Shown here: positions 9,933-23,706 of the stretch, piece by piece
How the letters are laid out: every line of letters begins with the position of its first letter
Position numbering within the stretch: the first letter of the stretch is position 1
DNA from: Spisula solida
Lineage: Eukaryota > Mollusca > Bivalvia > Venerida > Mactridae
Assembly (NCBI GenBank): GCA_947247005.1
Contig: OX365952.1
Coordinates: 2,130,501 to 2,194,500, forward strand
Direction of reading: 5' to 3'
Length of the DNA: 64,000 bases
The notes under the pieces: generated by a model
Told to the model about the DNA's origin: nothing
What the model saw: only the letters and a program-made list of their open reading frames with translations
Database searches by the model: none
Program-made: the position numbers and the translations under genes

Positions 9933-12523
9933 GAGGGTGGCACCCCCCTTCCCCCATGAATCCCGAATACTTCTTATTTTTTCAGCGAGTCCTGAATACC
10001 ACCTTATTTTTTCGCTGAATCCCGAATACTTTTAGCCAGTTTTGAAACACAAAAAGCTTTTTAAAAAACACCTCCTATCACCGTCCACAACTCGCTAACT
10101 TAGACGAAGAATGTCGTAAGTGCAAAAATGCTATTTTGACAAAAGAAAAACTGTCTGAAAACTACTCTTAACTATTGGAAAAACAAGACTTTTCCATTTC
10201 AGTATGTTTAATATGACCTGCTTCGATTTTATAGGTTTGATTAGGTGTTAGGATGTAGAAAAAATTGACATGCACACACCTTTTCATTGAAAATAACAAT
10301 GAATCCATCCGAGGACAGGTTTTGTGATATAATCATCCAAAACATCCATAAATCTACTAATTGACTTAAGGCTAATCTAAATTATAGTAGCATACGAATT
10401 AAAAGCATGTTTCAAATACAAGAACCAATGTAGCAAGGGCGTTGTATGAAATCATGAAAGTCATAATTATGAGCAGTATACTACGTAAACTCGTTCTCAA
10501 TTTGATAATATTCACTGATAAAGTAATTGTGCGAGCGAATCGAGCCTTAAAATTGCATTGCTTATCTGAGAGGTATGCTACACAAACTAGTTCTCTACTT
10601 GATAATACTAACTAATAAAGAGTTAGCGAAGCAAGCCAGAAAAAGTACATTGTTCATCTGAGCGGCATCGTGATAGTAACTAGGATTTTTCAAGTAAGTG
10701 CGAAATTGAGTCTTGAAGAGGTACCTTTCCGAGACGATTAGAGAAGGGAGTGTGCCCCTTCTTCTCCTGTGGTTAGGGTTTATTGCCCTGATATTTTTCT
10801 AGGGGAAATGCATTGCTTATCTGAGGATCGTATCACATAAAACTGTTTAAAACGATTATTGTCTGAGCTATAAAGATTGCGTATCTATCAGAGCAGCATA
10901 TCACACATACTTGTTGTCTACTTGACATATTCACTGATGAAAGTTTTTGTGCGAGCGAGGTAAAATGTGTTGATTTTCTGAGCAGCATGTCGCATGTCTT
11001 TACTTGATACTATTGGGAAATTTATTGTGCGAGCGAAGCGAGCTAGAAAAAATACATTGTATTTTTAGCAATAATGCCCTACCACACAAACTCGAAAATT
11101 GCATTGATTATCTTATAATTTTGCTACACAAACTCTTTCTCTACTTGATAATGATAAAGTTGTTGTGTGAGCGAAGCGAGTCTAAATATGCATTGTTCAT
11201 CTGAGCGGCATCATGGTAGTAACTAGAATTTTCTCAAAAGTGGGTGCGAAATTGAGTCTTGAGGAAGTGACGGCCGGGACGATTAGAGAAGGTTAATTGG
11301 GACTTTTTATGTCCCCCCTATCTTTGGTAAGGGGGTATATTGTGTTGCACATGTCGGTCGGTCTGTTGGTCAGTCGGCAGACCAAATGGTTACCGTTTAA
11401 TAACTCAAGAACGCTAGGATCCTCAAACTTTACATGGAGGTTGGTCATCCACAGCAGATGACCCCTATTGATTATGAGGTCAGTAGGTCAAATGGTTATA
11501 TATACGTGTTTTACATTCATCTCTGCATGTAACAAAAAACTGTATAGCGATTTTTGTGCGAGCTATAAAAGAATGCATTTCTATCTGAGCAGCCTATCGC
11601 ACAAATTTGTTGTCTACTTATTATACACTGATACATTAAGGTAAAATGCGTTGTTTTCTTAGCTGTACGTCGCACAAAATCATTCTCTACTTTATATGAG
11701 CGAGCGAATTGAGTTAGAACAACTGCTTTTTTTTGCTGAGCTATGTAGGCCTACCACACAAACTCATTCTCTACTTGATAATGTTCAATGTTCAATGATA
11801 AAGTTTTTGTGCTAGCTAAGCGTGCTAGAAAAATGCATTGCTGTTTGCACACAGCATGCCGAAGACTCGTTCTATGTTTGATTATGTAACTGACAAAGTT
11901 ACTACTCAGTAAGCAAAATGCAAAGCTTATGTAAGCTAGGCAAAGTGTTGACATATCCTGTATCTGAGCTGTATGACACACAAACACGTTCTCTACTTGA
12001 TACTATTACTTGATACCTGCATTGTACGATCGAAGCGAGCTAGAAAAAAGCGATGTTTATCTGAGCAGCACAAAAAAGTGCATTGTATATCTTAGCAGCA
12101 TGCATTCCAATTTGATAAGATTCACTGACAAAGTTAGTGTGCGAGGGAGTCGATCTAGAAAAATGTATCACACACATACTAGCTCTCTACTTGATAATAT
12201 TCACTAGTAAAGTTAAAAATACTTTAAGTAACTTAGTACTTAGCGTTATTGAACACTATCTTAGGTCAGTAAACAATATGTACATCAACATTTTTAATTC
12301 AACACACATGAAATCGCATTTGAAGCGTAATTCATTGCTTTGTTGTCTCTAAATTGGTTATAAAGCTAAAATGATTGTTCAAGAAAACAGTTTATTTTGG
12401 AAATATTGCTTACTGAATACCAATAGGCATTTTTATTGCGTACCGCGTACGACGCTCTTGCGTCCCGAATACCACCTAAAAAGACCATGAATCCCGTGTA
12501 CCGAAAAGGGGGGTTTCACCCTC
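9933..12523. mobile_element. 2.6-kb non-autonomous TIR element with internal degenerate satellite
   Basis: The left end GAGGGTGGCACCCCCCTT is matched at 16 of 18 positions by the complement of the right end, GAGGGTGAAACCCCCCTT. The 6-bp string ATTCAT lies directly outside both ends (9927-9932 and 12524-12529), as expected for a target duplication. Inside the ends are CCCGAATAC-containing subterminal segments (about 9960-10030 and 12463-12500). The core is a decayed tandem repeat. No transposase is visible. I infer a cut-and-paste DNA transposon derivative. Confidence 0.65.
10480..12200. repeat. Degenerate satellite, monomer about 100 bp
   Basis: Recurring phrases in fixed order are CTCTACTTGATAATATTCAC, TGATAAAGTT, GTGCGAGCGAAGCGAG, TAGAAAAATGCATTG and ATCTGAGCAGCAT. 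The GCGAGCGAAG motif or variants recur near 10531, 10624, 10951, 11031, 11169, 11698, 12026 and 12141. An unrelated block resembling a mollusc dispersed repeat (11335-11505, with CAGATGACCCCTATTGATT) interrupts the array. It lies wholly inside the TIR element at 9933-12523. Confidence 0.7.
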
Positions 12524-12529
12524 ATTCAT

Positions 12530-13835
12530 TGTATAGAATCAGGTGGGTGCATCGGGCTTACCCTTGGGCAACTTTTTTATTGGCGTTTATTGATCTAATG
12601 GTCAAACGGCCTAATATACCTGAAATATAACACCTTTTAAAGGTTAAAACACATCATTTATATTCACTGTATCATGAAGTCATGTTTATTTCTTGTACAA
12701 ATTGATAGGGAATTATATACAGTACTTGTTTGCAACAAATTAATTACTGTAACATATGTTACTAATCGTGGTATTTTACGTTACCAAAGTGCATTTGGTA
12801 GTACGGCAAATTTGTATTTTCTCACTACCAATCTGTTTCACTATTTAAATGCATTTGTTTGTGTTTTATATATTCTTCTTTAGAATATATTGGTACATGA
12901 TCATGTTTTGGACATCACTATAATAAAAGAAACGTCCGCTACTACCCTATACAGTTGCATAAAACAACCGAATATCGTTTATGATTACAACAAAAAGGAA
13001 AAGCAAATAGACTAATTTTGGCACGCAATTATGAATCTTCTAAATTTAATACATTTAAACTGAAATGTAACGTCCGTTACTGTAATAGTCATTTCTACAA
13101 TTCAAACATAAATACCAAAGGTTAAATTAAAATACTAGAAGATAACCTCTGGCCAGTTGTTGTACATTGATTTCATCAGAGAGCTTTTTATACCAAGGCG
13201 TATACCCCTATAGATAGAGCCCGTGTTTTGAGTAAATGTAAGGCCAGAAATCTTTTTCATTCCATAGCGTAGCTAGCCAAGAGCCCGGACCTTAATATTA
13301 TTCAGATCGTTTGGTAAAGATTAAAGAGGCAAATCAAAACTCGCACAGAACTAATTGAAACTACTGTAGAGAGAGACCAAAAACTTGCCCACTGAGACAC
13401 CTCGATAAACACTCCTAAAACTACTCCAGAAACCTGAATTCAAGTATACCAAAGCGAATTCAGAACATGCTTAAATCAACTGACTACATCGAAAAATATT
13501 AAGATCAGCCTATTCATATTATTAGCATTACACAGCGTTTAATTTTGAGCATATGTTTATATATTTACATGACGTCGGCCATGTTGTTTTGTGACGTTCA
13601 CTCATGGCACAAATCTGTAGCTACGCGCCTGACTGATAACCCAAATGTCATTGAATTTGTTGCCTTTCAATTTTTCATTCTGTACATATTGCGCTATATT
13701 CATTGATACCGACTCGGTTAAATAAAAAATTTACAATCAAGCTCGCCAAATATCAACTTCCGGTAAAATGACAGCTCATCTATCGAACATTGTTTTCTTG
13801 TTTTGACGATAATTGTGGAATGTTATTCATTCAAC
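12530..13835. other. Spacer upstream of TMEM129, including its likely promoter
   Basis: No exon is recognised between 12530 and 13560. At 13570-13620, TGACGTCG (CRE-like) is followed closely by GGCCATGTTG (YY1-like GCCATNTTG), then another TGACGTTC. These lie about 220-270 bp upstream of the TMEM129 start codon and plausibly belong to its promoter. The sites are consensus matches only. Confidence 0.4.
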
Positions 13836-16800
13836 ATGTCATTCATGAACGATAATTCGGTCTTAGTGTTCACATTACTGTACTCGTTTTTCAGTACATT
13901 GCTGATATCACCGCCTACCGAGTTTATCTCGGCCGGCTTGACAATTCAGAACATATTCTCCAATGTTCTCGGAAGTGAAACTATTAATTTTGTCTACTTT
14001 CATATCAAAAGATCAGCTGTCACACTGTTAGTTCATAGTCTCTTCCCATTATGTAAGTTTCATATACAATCATTACACATGTTTGAAATGCTCCCATCCT
14101 TTTTGTTATGAAGTGGCTGCTCACCCGAGAGGGGCATCATCGGTATAAATAGCAACAGAAAAGTGGCTACATCAGGAGGCCACTGCCTTACTAAAGCTCT
14201 ATCGAGTACTCGATAGCGCTGTACTTGGAAATGGCTTGCTTCAGAAAAGTGCTACGAAGCGAAAAATTTGTATGCAACGGCAAGCTTTTACGGATAGCAG
14301 ACCGTTGCGCAGTAAAATCTTACGAAGCTTTACTGAACTGCTGAAGAAGTCCATTGCACAGGAACCGCTCGTCAAGCAAAGTGCTGAAAAACCTTACGCT
14401 GTCGGCTAGTCAAACCATTTCGACACTTACAGTAACTGTACTGAATACGTGAATTGGTACACGCTGACATCTATATATAGGCAGGGGTTCCATTTGACTT
14501 GGGAGTAGGGGTTTTGACCCTTGAAATTTCCTAAGAGCCATCTTTTGACCCTCAAGATTTTGGTTTGAAGGGTCATATACAAAATGTACTTGTAAAATCA
14601 TGGGTATTTGTCTATAAAATGGTAAAATTTAGTCAAAAGTATCAAAATGACCCTACAGATCCAGAAGCTAGTGGAACCTCTGTATCGGTAAAGATGATTT
14701 CCAGTTATACAATAAGCAGTTTCTTGTGACAAATCATGTACGCTTTTGTTGACCCATGTTATGTTTTCTGTTTGTAGTTTACTATATCACTCTGGGATTG
14801 TTCCAGCCTCAGTTACAGCTCTTTATACCATGGAGAGCAGAACAACATTATCAAGTGCTTCTTTGTGTCGCTGTGACAATTATGCTAGGAGCTTGCTTAG
14901 TGGTTTTCTACTGGTCACAAAACAAATGGAACAACCATCCTATAGCAAAACAGTTGGGGTACTTAGGTGATGAAAATAGCAGTTGGAGAGCTGTGGCAGC
15001 TTCAATAAATATTGAGTTCAGGAGAATAGACAAGTTCATGTCAGGAATTCCGACAGGTCGTCGTATTATTGTGACAGATTCCTGGGTGATGAAAACTTCT
15101 ACATATTTTGTATATGTTGCTCATCAAAGTGATATACATCTCACTTTAAAAGCTTCAGAAGATCATAATATATCGTATGAAAACATGACTTCTATTCAGT
15201 TTGTACATATTGCTGTACAGAGTGTAAATGAACACATCACACCTTTTACAATCAGGTAGGTTGATCCACTTAAATATCCTCTATATCATATCTCTCTTTT
15301 GTTATTTATTTGCTATTTAACAATTACAAGCCATGGTTTATATAGTGCAAGGCCCGTAGCCAGGAAGAGGCACACCCAGGCACTTGCCTCAGTGAAAATT
15401 TCTCAAAATAAGCATGATTGTCTGTTAAAGAAAATACCACCTCAAAGATACCCTAAAAAATATATGCCTTGGTGCATTTTTGTGTCTGGATACGGCCCTG
15501 GTCGTGCTGGACTTACCCGTAATTGAAGTACCCTTCCATGAAAATTTGACAAAATTGTTGATTTTCCTCCACATGCGGAAAATTTGCCTGCTCCTTGTGG
15601 AAGGATAAGAATATGTACGAGGTGTACTATAAACACAGATCTAAATCTCTGACAAGGCAGGACTTTCTCACAGTAGTTGATATATTCCCCACAATTGGCA
15701 CACTAAATGTTTGTAATATATTTTTGCAGGAAGGTCGAGGACCAGGCCCCGATCTCCTGAAGCTTCTCAAGGAGAAAGATTTTGCTCAAATAAGAATCTG
15801 ACTTTAAGACAAATCTCAAGTTTGAGCACTTGAAATGTTGCTGATATAATGCTCTAAACACTATTTTCATATTGTTGATACCAATTTTGATTCTGGTCTC
15901 GCAAGTAAATTTTCTCAAAAGACAGTCGACAAAATTTGAGCTGAGATTTATCTCAAATCGAGATGTTTCGGGAGATTCCTCTGTTTCTTTTTCCACTTGA
16001 TGGTGTCCATTTTAGTGATATCTTTATAAATTATAATGTTATATTGGTCTTTTCGGATACCTAGTCGTCTAAATCTTCGGAGAAATGAACAGCACCACAG
16101 AACCTTTTACCGGTACTCAATATTCTACAAATATGTTTATGTATCATGGTGTTACCTTTTGCTGTTTTACTGTTGTTTAATGTATTTCAGATTAAATGCC
16201 ATGGATTATAGAGATTTAAAAGAAAAGTTACAAGCACCAGTTGTGAATGCTAGAAATATTGTGATTCGTCAGTCATTAAGTGAACAGTTTCTACAAGCAT
16301 TTGCTGAACAGGTTTCTTTAAACCCTGGATTTCATCTTCCAGAAGGAATGGTAGGTGTTGTACAAATCGCTGGCTTAGAATTAGAAGGTTGTAAGTTTAA
16401 AATCAATAGTTTGAAAAAACAAGAAAAAACTGTCTGAAAACTACTTACCTATGGAAAAACAAGCTTTGTAAACTTCAGTTTGGTCAACATGACCACTTCC
16501 GAATTTCTTGAAAACAGGCTCATAAGAAGCGCCTGGAAAAACCACACTATAAGACTACATAAAAAATATGACCACTTCAAAATTAAGAATACAAGTTTGA
16601 AGTTCTTTTAATTTAGTTTGCTGTTTATGTTTATTCCGCTTCAATGTTAGAACCAACTCAGTAAGAAGTTTTCAAGGGTTCCATTGATTGAGACTTGGAT
16701 GCTGAGTTAAGCTATTGTCAGTAAATTGTTACTGGAGTGCTACCAATTAGAGGTTGTTGCTCCAAGGAGGGTTAATTTGAAAATACATGTATTGCACTGT

Positions 16801-17328
16801 TTAGTATATTCCTATATTACTTTTAATACTTCTCTTAAGATGAACAGAGCATGCAGGGGTACATTTCTGTCAGGCATAAAAATATATTGTTCTAAGGCCA
16901 TGGCAAAATTTTTATCATGTTACCAAAACTCAGTACTAATTTGTTTTTACCTTAGCTAGACCCTAGACTCCCATTCTGACAGCTCTGGCTCCCTGTCCAA
17001 CTCGGAAAACCAGAGATTTCAAGATTCAGAAATTCTATAAAAATAATGACTAGAATAATGTAAACATTGTATGTTTCAGGAAGTGGACACGTGTATTGGA
17101 TGTATGCAGAAAGAATCAGACATTAAATTACAGAAACGTTGCAGTGACCCTGATGTAGGGGAGTGTGTACAGTGTTATTGTAGACCTATGTGGTGTTTAG
17201 AATGTATGGGTAAATGGTTTGCTAGTCGACAAGATCAACAGAGACCAGAAACTTGGTTATCCAGTCGTTCTCCATGCCCGACATGCCGGGCTGTATTCTG
17301 TATACTTGATGTGTGTAAAATACAATGA
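13836..17328 (+). CDS. TMEM129: TMEM129, ER-associated E3 ubiquitin-protein ligase
   Basis: Four exons: 13836-14052, 14778-15255, 16191-16350 and 17080-17328 (TGA at 17326-17328). All have GT-AG borders and matching phases, giving 367 residues against 362 in human TMEM129. Matching peptides include EFRRIDKF, TDSWVMK, VIRQSLSEQF and CYCRPMWCLECMGKWFASRQ. The N-terminal half has three hydrophobic membrane segments (about residues 8-28, 60-78 and 92-112). The C-terminus is an atypical RING built from cysteines only (CIGC, CVQCYC, WCLEC and CPTC clusters). The family member in human is an ER E3 ligase used in ER-associated degradation. The ATG at 13836 gives an N-terminus colinear with human; the ATG at 13845 is an alternative. 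The gene is complete with no visible lesions. Confidence 0.95.
14482..14682. mobile_element. MITE with CAGGGGTTCCA ends, copy 1
   Basis: It begins CAGGGGTTCCATTTGAC and ends GTGGAACCTCTG, inverted copies of each other. The interior shares GACCCTCAAGATTTTGG and GGTAAAATTTAGTCAAAAGT with the copies at 23707 and 35568. No clear target duplication is visible here. It sits in intron 1 of TMEM129. Confidence 0.75.
15345..15505. mobile_element. MITE-like element, GTAGCCAGG type
   Basis: The left end has AAGGCCCGTAGCCAGG and the complement of the right end has AGGGCCGTATCCAGA. These are related to the termini of the hAT-like MITE at 2057-2248. It lies in intron 2 of TMEM129. Boundaries are approximate. 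Confidence 0.5.
15529..15612 (+). repeat. 5'-truncated copy of a tRNA-derived SINE
   Basis: The text CCTTCCATGAAAATTTGAC, then TTTTCCTCCACATG, then TCCTTGTGGAAGGATAAG matches, in the opposite orientation, the body of the SINEs at 22195-22428 and 29691-29869. The tRNA-like head is missing. It lies in intron 2 of TMEM129. Confidence 0.65.
15742..15984. mobile_element. MITE-like inverted repeat, CGAAGCATCTC family
   Basis: The left part GATCTCCTGAAGCTTCTC and the complement of the right part, GAATCTCCCGAAACATCTC, are inverted relatives. The pattern is shared with 1498-1744 and 17560-17680. It lies in intron 2 of TMEM129. Confidence 0.45.
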
Positions 17329-17559
17329 AAGATTTAAAGATTTATTTATTTGTAAGTCAGTGAAATGTTATTTATATTATAATTGCTATTTATTTTATTG
17401 TTCTTGTCTGAGACGGACAATGCAACCCTTTGGTGTGTGGTGTTATAGTTTTGATCATGAACCCAAGAGGGCTGGTATCACACATTTGAACTAGTACGGT
17501 ACTTAAAACAGTAACTTGTATTCGGGCATTGTACAGTATTTACATGGGCTGAAACCGCT

Positions 17560-17680
17560 GAATCTCTGGAAAATCTGTCTGATCTCTCAGCTCCTTTCAG
17601 ATTTACAACTCCGTGTTGAACAGATCTCAATTTTGAGCAGAGATTTCTCCTTGAGATGCTTCGAGAGATTGATGCTTGTT
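17560..17680. mobile_element. MITE-like inverted repeat, CGAAGCATCTC family
   Basis: The right part TTGAGATGCTTCGAGAGATT is the complement of the family's left motif, and CTGATCTCTCAGCTC occurs in the left part. It lies shortly downstream of the TMEM129 stop codon. Boundaries are approximate. Confidence 0.4.
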
Positions 17681-19398
17681 TATCTGCTTGCAACTGACAA
17701 TTTCCTCTCACAAGCCACTTGCTGGTGTTTGCAGACGTATAATTCATAGGGTACTTTCATCTGGCTACTATTTCATGAACATGTAGTGTGGCAAAATTGA
17801 ACTGGTACAGTGTACAGCACAGATAATTTGGTTTGATCCTGACCTTTATGCATAAATATTGGTATTTAAGAATTGTGTTTGTATTACACCTAAAGCATCT
17901 TCGTGATACTCCCTGCTATCGAAAACATACAACCTGGGTTATCAATATAGACAAGATATCAGCTGTTAAATTATGCTAATAGAAGGTCGAGGATTGTGTC
18001 AAATTCTCTGGGCTGTACTCGCAAATATTCTGTGCTAATCCATCAGGTTTGTCATGTTACAGTGCAACTATGAAAATGCACCAATAAATGACTGTACCCA
18101 TAAATGCATACAAAAGATCTCAATTATAAATCATCAGCCATGACATGAGAGTAGAATGGTCTCCATAACCGTCCCCGAGTTTGTATAGTCATAACAACAT
18201 TGTGTCCACTCCATAACACCCGAGTCGAATTACATGAAAATGTGAATGACTAATGAAGATGATGTGCAGAACCCACGTTCATACATAGCTCATGGTTCAT
18301 TGTACATTAATGCATCGAGGATTAAAGCAGTCTGTAAGACTACCTCGTAAAAATAACAACACAAACTATATTTTTCTCTTCTTGTTTATTGCCATCTTAT
18401 CAACAGAAATCAACTTGTACAATTTTCCCAGTCATTTATCAGAATGTATCGAGTGTTATCAAATACAATGACATGTTTCAATATATCCACAAATCTTCTG
18501 ATCAACAGATTCATCAGTTATAAAATGACCACATATTTGAAATAAATTCTTGTATATCAAGTTGACAGAACTGCCAATGCTCACAAGCCGTTCATCCAAA
18601 TGAAGTGTGATATTAAAGCAGTTAAATTTTGACCAGTGCAGTGAAACTATTTCTTTTCAAATAAATTAAAAATTTACAAATTGCGTTCAAACATAGTTGT
18701 AAATGAGTAACATAGATTAAAAGCCTATCTGAAGGCTGTTGCTAGGGCGCAATGAATTGTCTTGTTCTTTAACAATTATCGTCAAATGATATACAAATAT
18801 GTGGTTTCAAATCAAAGATCACATTTTAACTGTTTGAACAGGCTTTGCACTTAAGAAAGAATATTACTACTGGTACATCAACAAAACAAAATTTGCAGCA
18901 AGCCTGTAAAATGGTAACAAAATCAATAGTTTTCACAAAACATGTCTATCAATAAATCTGGAACAAACTCAACAATGTAAGTTGTAAGTACACAATACAA
19001 TCATTTTTCTGTTGAAAGATGGCAAAATTGGGCCTTTTTACATTGAAAACATGGCCAAAAATGATTTGCAAACGGCATAATCTAGGCATGATGGTTTTTG
19101 TTCGAACCAGTGACACATTTTACATACTTATTAAACGTAAATTTGAGTTTCGACACAGTTTTTTTTCTAACCGTAACTTCACACATCATGCCCAATATGC
19201 ACCCAAACCGACACAAATTCCTAGATTTTATGGGTCATAGTATTTTTTTCAGATCTATTAAGTATAAACCCATAAGTCTACAAAAAGCTAGGAACAGTGC
19301 TGATTATCAGTCGAAAGAGTAACCACAAATGTCACAAAGTATTCAAAGAATAAACATTGTAGTGGGTCCAGTGTACAGTTCTAGAAACTGTTGTATGT

Positions 19399-19539
19399 TT
19401 TAACCTCGGGTAACTGTATCATTGATAAATGTGAGTAAAAAGAAAATAATTTGCAAAAGTTAAGAGTACAACATAAGTTTCACAAAACATTTTTCTTCTT
19501 TTTACTCTTTATCAATGATACAGTTACCTGTGGTTTTAA
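19399..19539. mobile_element. 141-bp inverted-repeat element (MITE)
   Basis: The left arm (19399-19429, core GGTAACTGTATCATTGAT) is the inverse of the right arm (19508-19539, core ATCAATGATACAGTTACC). Arms are about 30 bp with few mismatches, and the loop is AT-rich. The same core motif occurs at 2553-2620. Confidence 0.75.
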
Positions 19540-20997
19540 CTAACGATAGACAAAACTTTCTAGAATTGTTTCAAAATCCACAATACACTAGCAACCTTTA
19601 CTGATATTTACTAGATATATGTTAATATCCAGTCAATGGAGTGGATTCCATTAAGATAAGAAGTGAAAACAAGGGTATGCATGGATGTTCATATGCAGTA
19701 ATGCTAGATTTGTTTTCGCCTCAGTATCAGAAGTCACAATAAATTTCTTGCAAGAAACTCTGTTTACACAACACGCTTTTCTATTTTATTCTTTTGTTGA
19801 AGTGTGACAAATAAACTAAATCAGAAGATTAAGTGCACCTATGCTTCATTTACTACAACATGAGGTGCTGGAGTTTAATTTTTTTTCGAACGTTTTTTTT
19901 TGTGTCATGTAAAACAAAATGAGTATGATTTTTGTACACCATAGCTTCTGATAGAGATTTATACGTCTAACTCCTTAAGGAATTCATATTTATAGTACAC
20001 AATAAATGTGATTACTAAACCCCACCTATCGGTCTCAACATTAACAATATGAAAAGTTATCGACAGCAATGACAATATATATATATACTTCTGAGCTACT
20101 TGTTAATGATACTGGTACTAGTATCGCGTCATGTTGTATCTTATAATCCTTCAGCAATACTTTTAAAAGTATAACGAGGTAGACATTTTAACAAATAATT
20201 CTGCTGAAAAATTAACTGCCATTTACCTTATTTCCATAGCCCTTCTTTACCTAGAACAAATTTCCCATGCATGGGGCAACTTTTGATTCAAATTAACCAT
20301 ACCGAATATGGCTGCACTTGGTAAAATCTAAATCTCATGCACCATACTCCTACCCCTCCCTTGCACCTAAATAACACATTACATACCATGATTGCCCAGC
20401 AGGGAAGCTCATGTAAACTCGAAACCCCTTTTAATCCCTATATTTATGGACTTTATAGCAAACTATGTTTCAAAGAACCCAAAGTACTCAAGTAAACGCC
20501 ACTAGACAACGATATATTTCAAATCTTACTGGTAAAGTTAGTTTCAACAATAGTTGGAGAAATACCAAAGTAGGGTTTTTTTCTGGAAGGGGGTTGGTTT
20601 AATGGTATATAAATGGTCTTTAAATATACATCTATGTTATTTGTTCAGCAATCCCTTAGATGTATTATAATTGATCATAACAGCTTCAATCATCTTAACA
20701 TCTCTCTCACCAGCAACAACATGTGAAGTGTTTTCTCAACACGTAAACAATACCGTCAGCTGTTATCGTTCACAGCTATTATAGACAATGAACTTGTACA
20801 TAGCATGTATTTACAACAAAACATAAAACATGACCGTGACATATACATGAGTATATAAACAGACATAGGTAATAAATAATACATTGTTGCACTAAATACG
20901 TTTTCATTTTCAAAGTAGGAGTACAATGACTTGGAGCTGGATTTTTATCAAAATGTTATCCATTTAACTTATTTAGATATAATTAATAAATATAATA

Positions 20998-21110
20998 AAA
21001 GCTGAATTTTACAAGTTTTTGAAAAAACTGAATTTTACCAGTTTTTTTGGGGAAACAGAATTTTACCAGTTTTTGAGAAAACTAAATTTAAACAGTTTTT
21101 GGGCAACTTG
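20998..21110. repeat. About 30-bp tandem repeat, 4 degenerate copies
   Basis: The unit resembles CTGAATTTTACCAGTTTTTG followed by an A/G-rich run. Four consecutive copies with substitutions are visible in otherwise simple AT-rich sequence. Confidence 0.6.
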
Positions 21111-22194
21111 CCAAGTATATCACTGTGGTGAGATTTTCAAAATAAAATATACTAGTGCTATTGAAGATGGGTGAACATAATACAACAAGGATTCGGACAA
21201 AACGAAAACACAACAATTAACACATCACATACTCTAGCTCTCTAAGTAACCACATTGACATCAATGTGGCAGAATATGGGATAAAGTTATTTTTAAATAT
21301 CAACTTATCAACAAAAATATGATATGATCATTTCATGTCTAACATATTTCTCAGATTCTATGGTCACTGTACTTTTCTCTAAAGTAAATTACACACATGT
21401 GTATGCAAAAGTATATCTATGGCAACTAATTTGTGAAATAATTTCCATGTTCAAAATAAAACAATGAAAGTCCATGCCCAACTTTATCAAGACAAAATGT
21501 TTTTGCAAAAGTTGTGTATGAACTTTTTTTTCAAAAATAATTTGTTTCATTAAACATATAATATTAATACTAAAACATAATCAAATGTGAAGTAGTACAT
21601 GACAAGTAATAATGTAGTACACATGTCCTGATTCTGTGTCCAATTTTACTATTGGTGCAATACATTAAGTCATAAGATGCAAATTTAGACTCATCCAATC
21701 AAAGCTCTGCTATATCAACTTAGAACCAATGAAATTGATTGTCTCATTTCAAAGTTCAAAAATAATTGACAGGTTTATTTAAGTTATAATTATGTTCCAC
21801 CAAGTTTTACTTTTTAACTTCGAAATATATCAAGCGATCTCAAAACATGTTTTGACAACTACTATCTCTCACAGACTTATGTTTTACATTCTTATGCTTA
21901 ATTATATTGTACGTACAACACAAAACAACACATACTTGTCTTAATGAATTATGTAGCTTACAATTGGTAACATATATTTGTTAAGCTACATATACTTCAA
22001 CAAATTAACATTAATTAAGTAAATAAACGACATGGGGAGATGAAACACCATAGCAGCCAATACTGAAAACAGACTGAAGCTGATTTTAATTTTCACTTTT
22101 TGATGGTATACCTTTAAGTATGTGGAGTAACTCAAGTCAATGCTAATATCCATCCCAGGTCAAATCCAATTCATATGGGTTTGACATCTTTTCT

Positions 22195-22428
22195 CCAGTT
22201 TAATATACCCCAGCCAATTCACCTAACCAGTTTGCCTGGGCTGTATCCTAACCAGTACTAACTTATCCTTTCACAAGGAACCAGCAATTTCTCCACATGT
22301 GGAAGAAAATTGACATTGATGTCAAATTTTCGTGGAAAGGTATGACCTGCCTCAACCGGGAATCGAAATCAAAACTGGATCGTTGGGTTACAAATCCAGT
22401 GCACTAACCACTGGACCGTGGCCGCAGC
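22195..22428 (-). repeat. tRNA-derived SINE
   Basis: On the minus strand it starts with a tRNA-like head containing GGTCCAGTGGTTAG (A-box-like) and TTTCGATTCCCGGTTG (B-box-like). The body has GGTCATACCTTTCCACG, CCACATGTGGAG and CCTTGTGAAAGGATAAG. Two other copies of the body are in this window (15529-15612 and 29691-29869). Confidence 0.75.
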
Positions 22429-23706
22429 TCGGGACTAATTCAGACCCAGATTTAATAAGGAAAGAAATTTGGACAGATCAACACAATACCAACATCTGTC
22501 ACAAAGCATTTCAATTCCAGATTTAAGTCAGTCTAAAATTGTTTTTTTCTTAACCCTTAAAATCTAAAATGTCTTGAATTAATTATCCCTGTAAACAATA
22601 AATCGTCATCCCTTAAATACAATATGTGCAAGTCGGTACACAAAATGATATCAAAGGTGTGCATGTAAATAAAACGACTATACTTATTAACATGTTATGT
22701 TTATGAATATTCAACTACAACAATAGACATGATGAAGAAAATGTGAACATTCTTTTTTTCGTTTCTAATTTTTATGAATATTAATGTCCACATAACTAAA
22801 ACGTAGACAGCACAGGGCAAATAATAATTGTTCAATTTAAATGCATGATGCTGAAAGGAGTTGAAGGGAAATATTCTAGCTATCGAAACAAGTGCAACAA
22901 AGCCTACAACATGAATAATGGTATAGAACTACGTTCTGGATGAATAAGATGCGTTAAAGGAGTATTAAGAAAGATATCTACATAGTATATATACAGAACT
23001 TTTGAGCTATACAATCCCGATACATTTTTAACTAATTTTTTAAAGACTAATGTTCATAAATTACTCATTAAAACTCGACGTAGAAATTTTTTCTATTCTT
23101 TTTATTAATCCCTTCTTTCCAAAGAGAAACTTACTATGAATTCATCTGGTTTTTTTTCATTTTCACTATTCTTCCATGTTTTCTTGGTACATACATTTTT
23201 AGTAGATTCAACACAAGCATCAATTTCAAGGACTATAACATGTTGAATTCCATGTTTATTTCCCAGCAACTTTTCTCAAAGGTACCTTTTTTACATATAT
23301 TATATTTAGAAACACATTGAAAAACATTTGAGTATGAAATTTGCAGATGAAGTTTACATTAATGAAGACATATCGAAAAGCCGCAAAAATTAAGGAATAG
23401 AAGATAAGTCAAAATCAAAACAACGAAACGTAGCATGTAAACCAAACTGTCATTCACAACTGCAAGAGTACTCTATGTGCATGAGTATGTTACAATGAAA
23501 TTGATAGTCATTCTAGATAAACATTCAAATCTTTTCACCAGTAAGTAATAAATACATATCAACATGTAATCATACGTTTAAACATTGGAACTTCATAGTT
23601 AATGAAGCTACGAGTAACATTTTACAGACATTCTTTCTGAACATATCTCAAAGCCATTCAAAATTCTTCCAATATTACCACAGCAAACTATCTCTATAGA
23701 TGATTA

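Noticed and set aside
16036..16437. 133-codon ORF as a separate gene
   Set aside because: Only 16191-16350 is coding, as TMEM129 exon 3; the rest is intron on either side.
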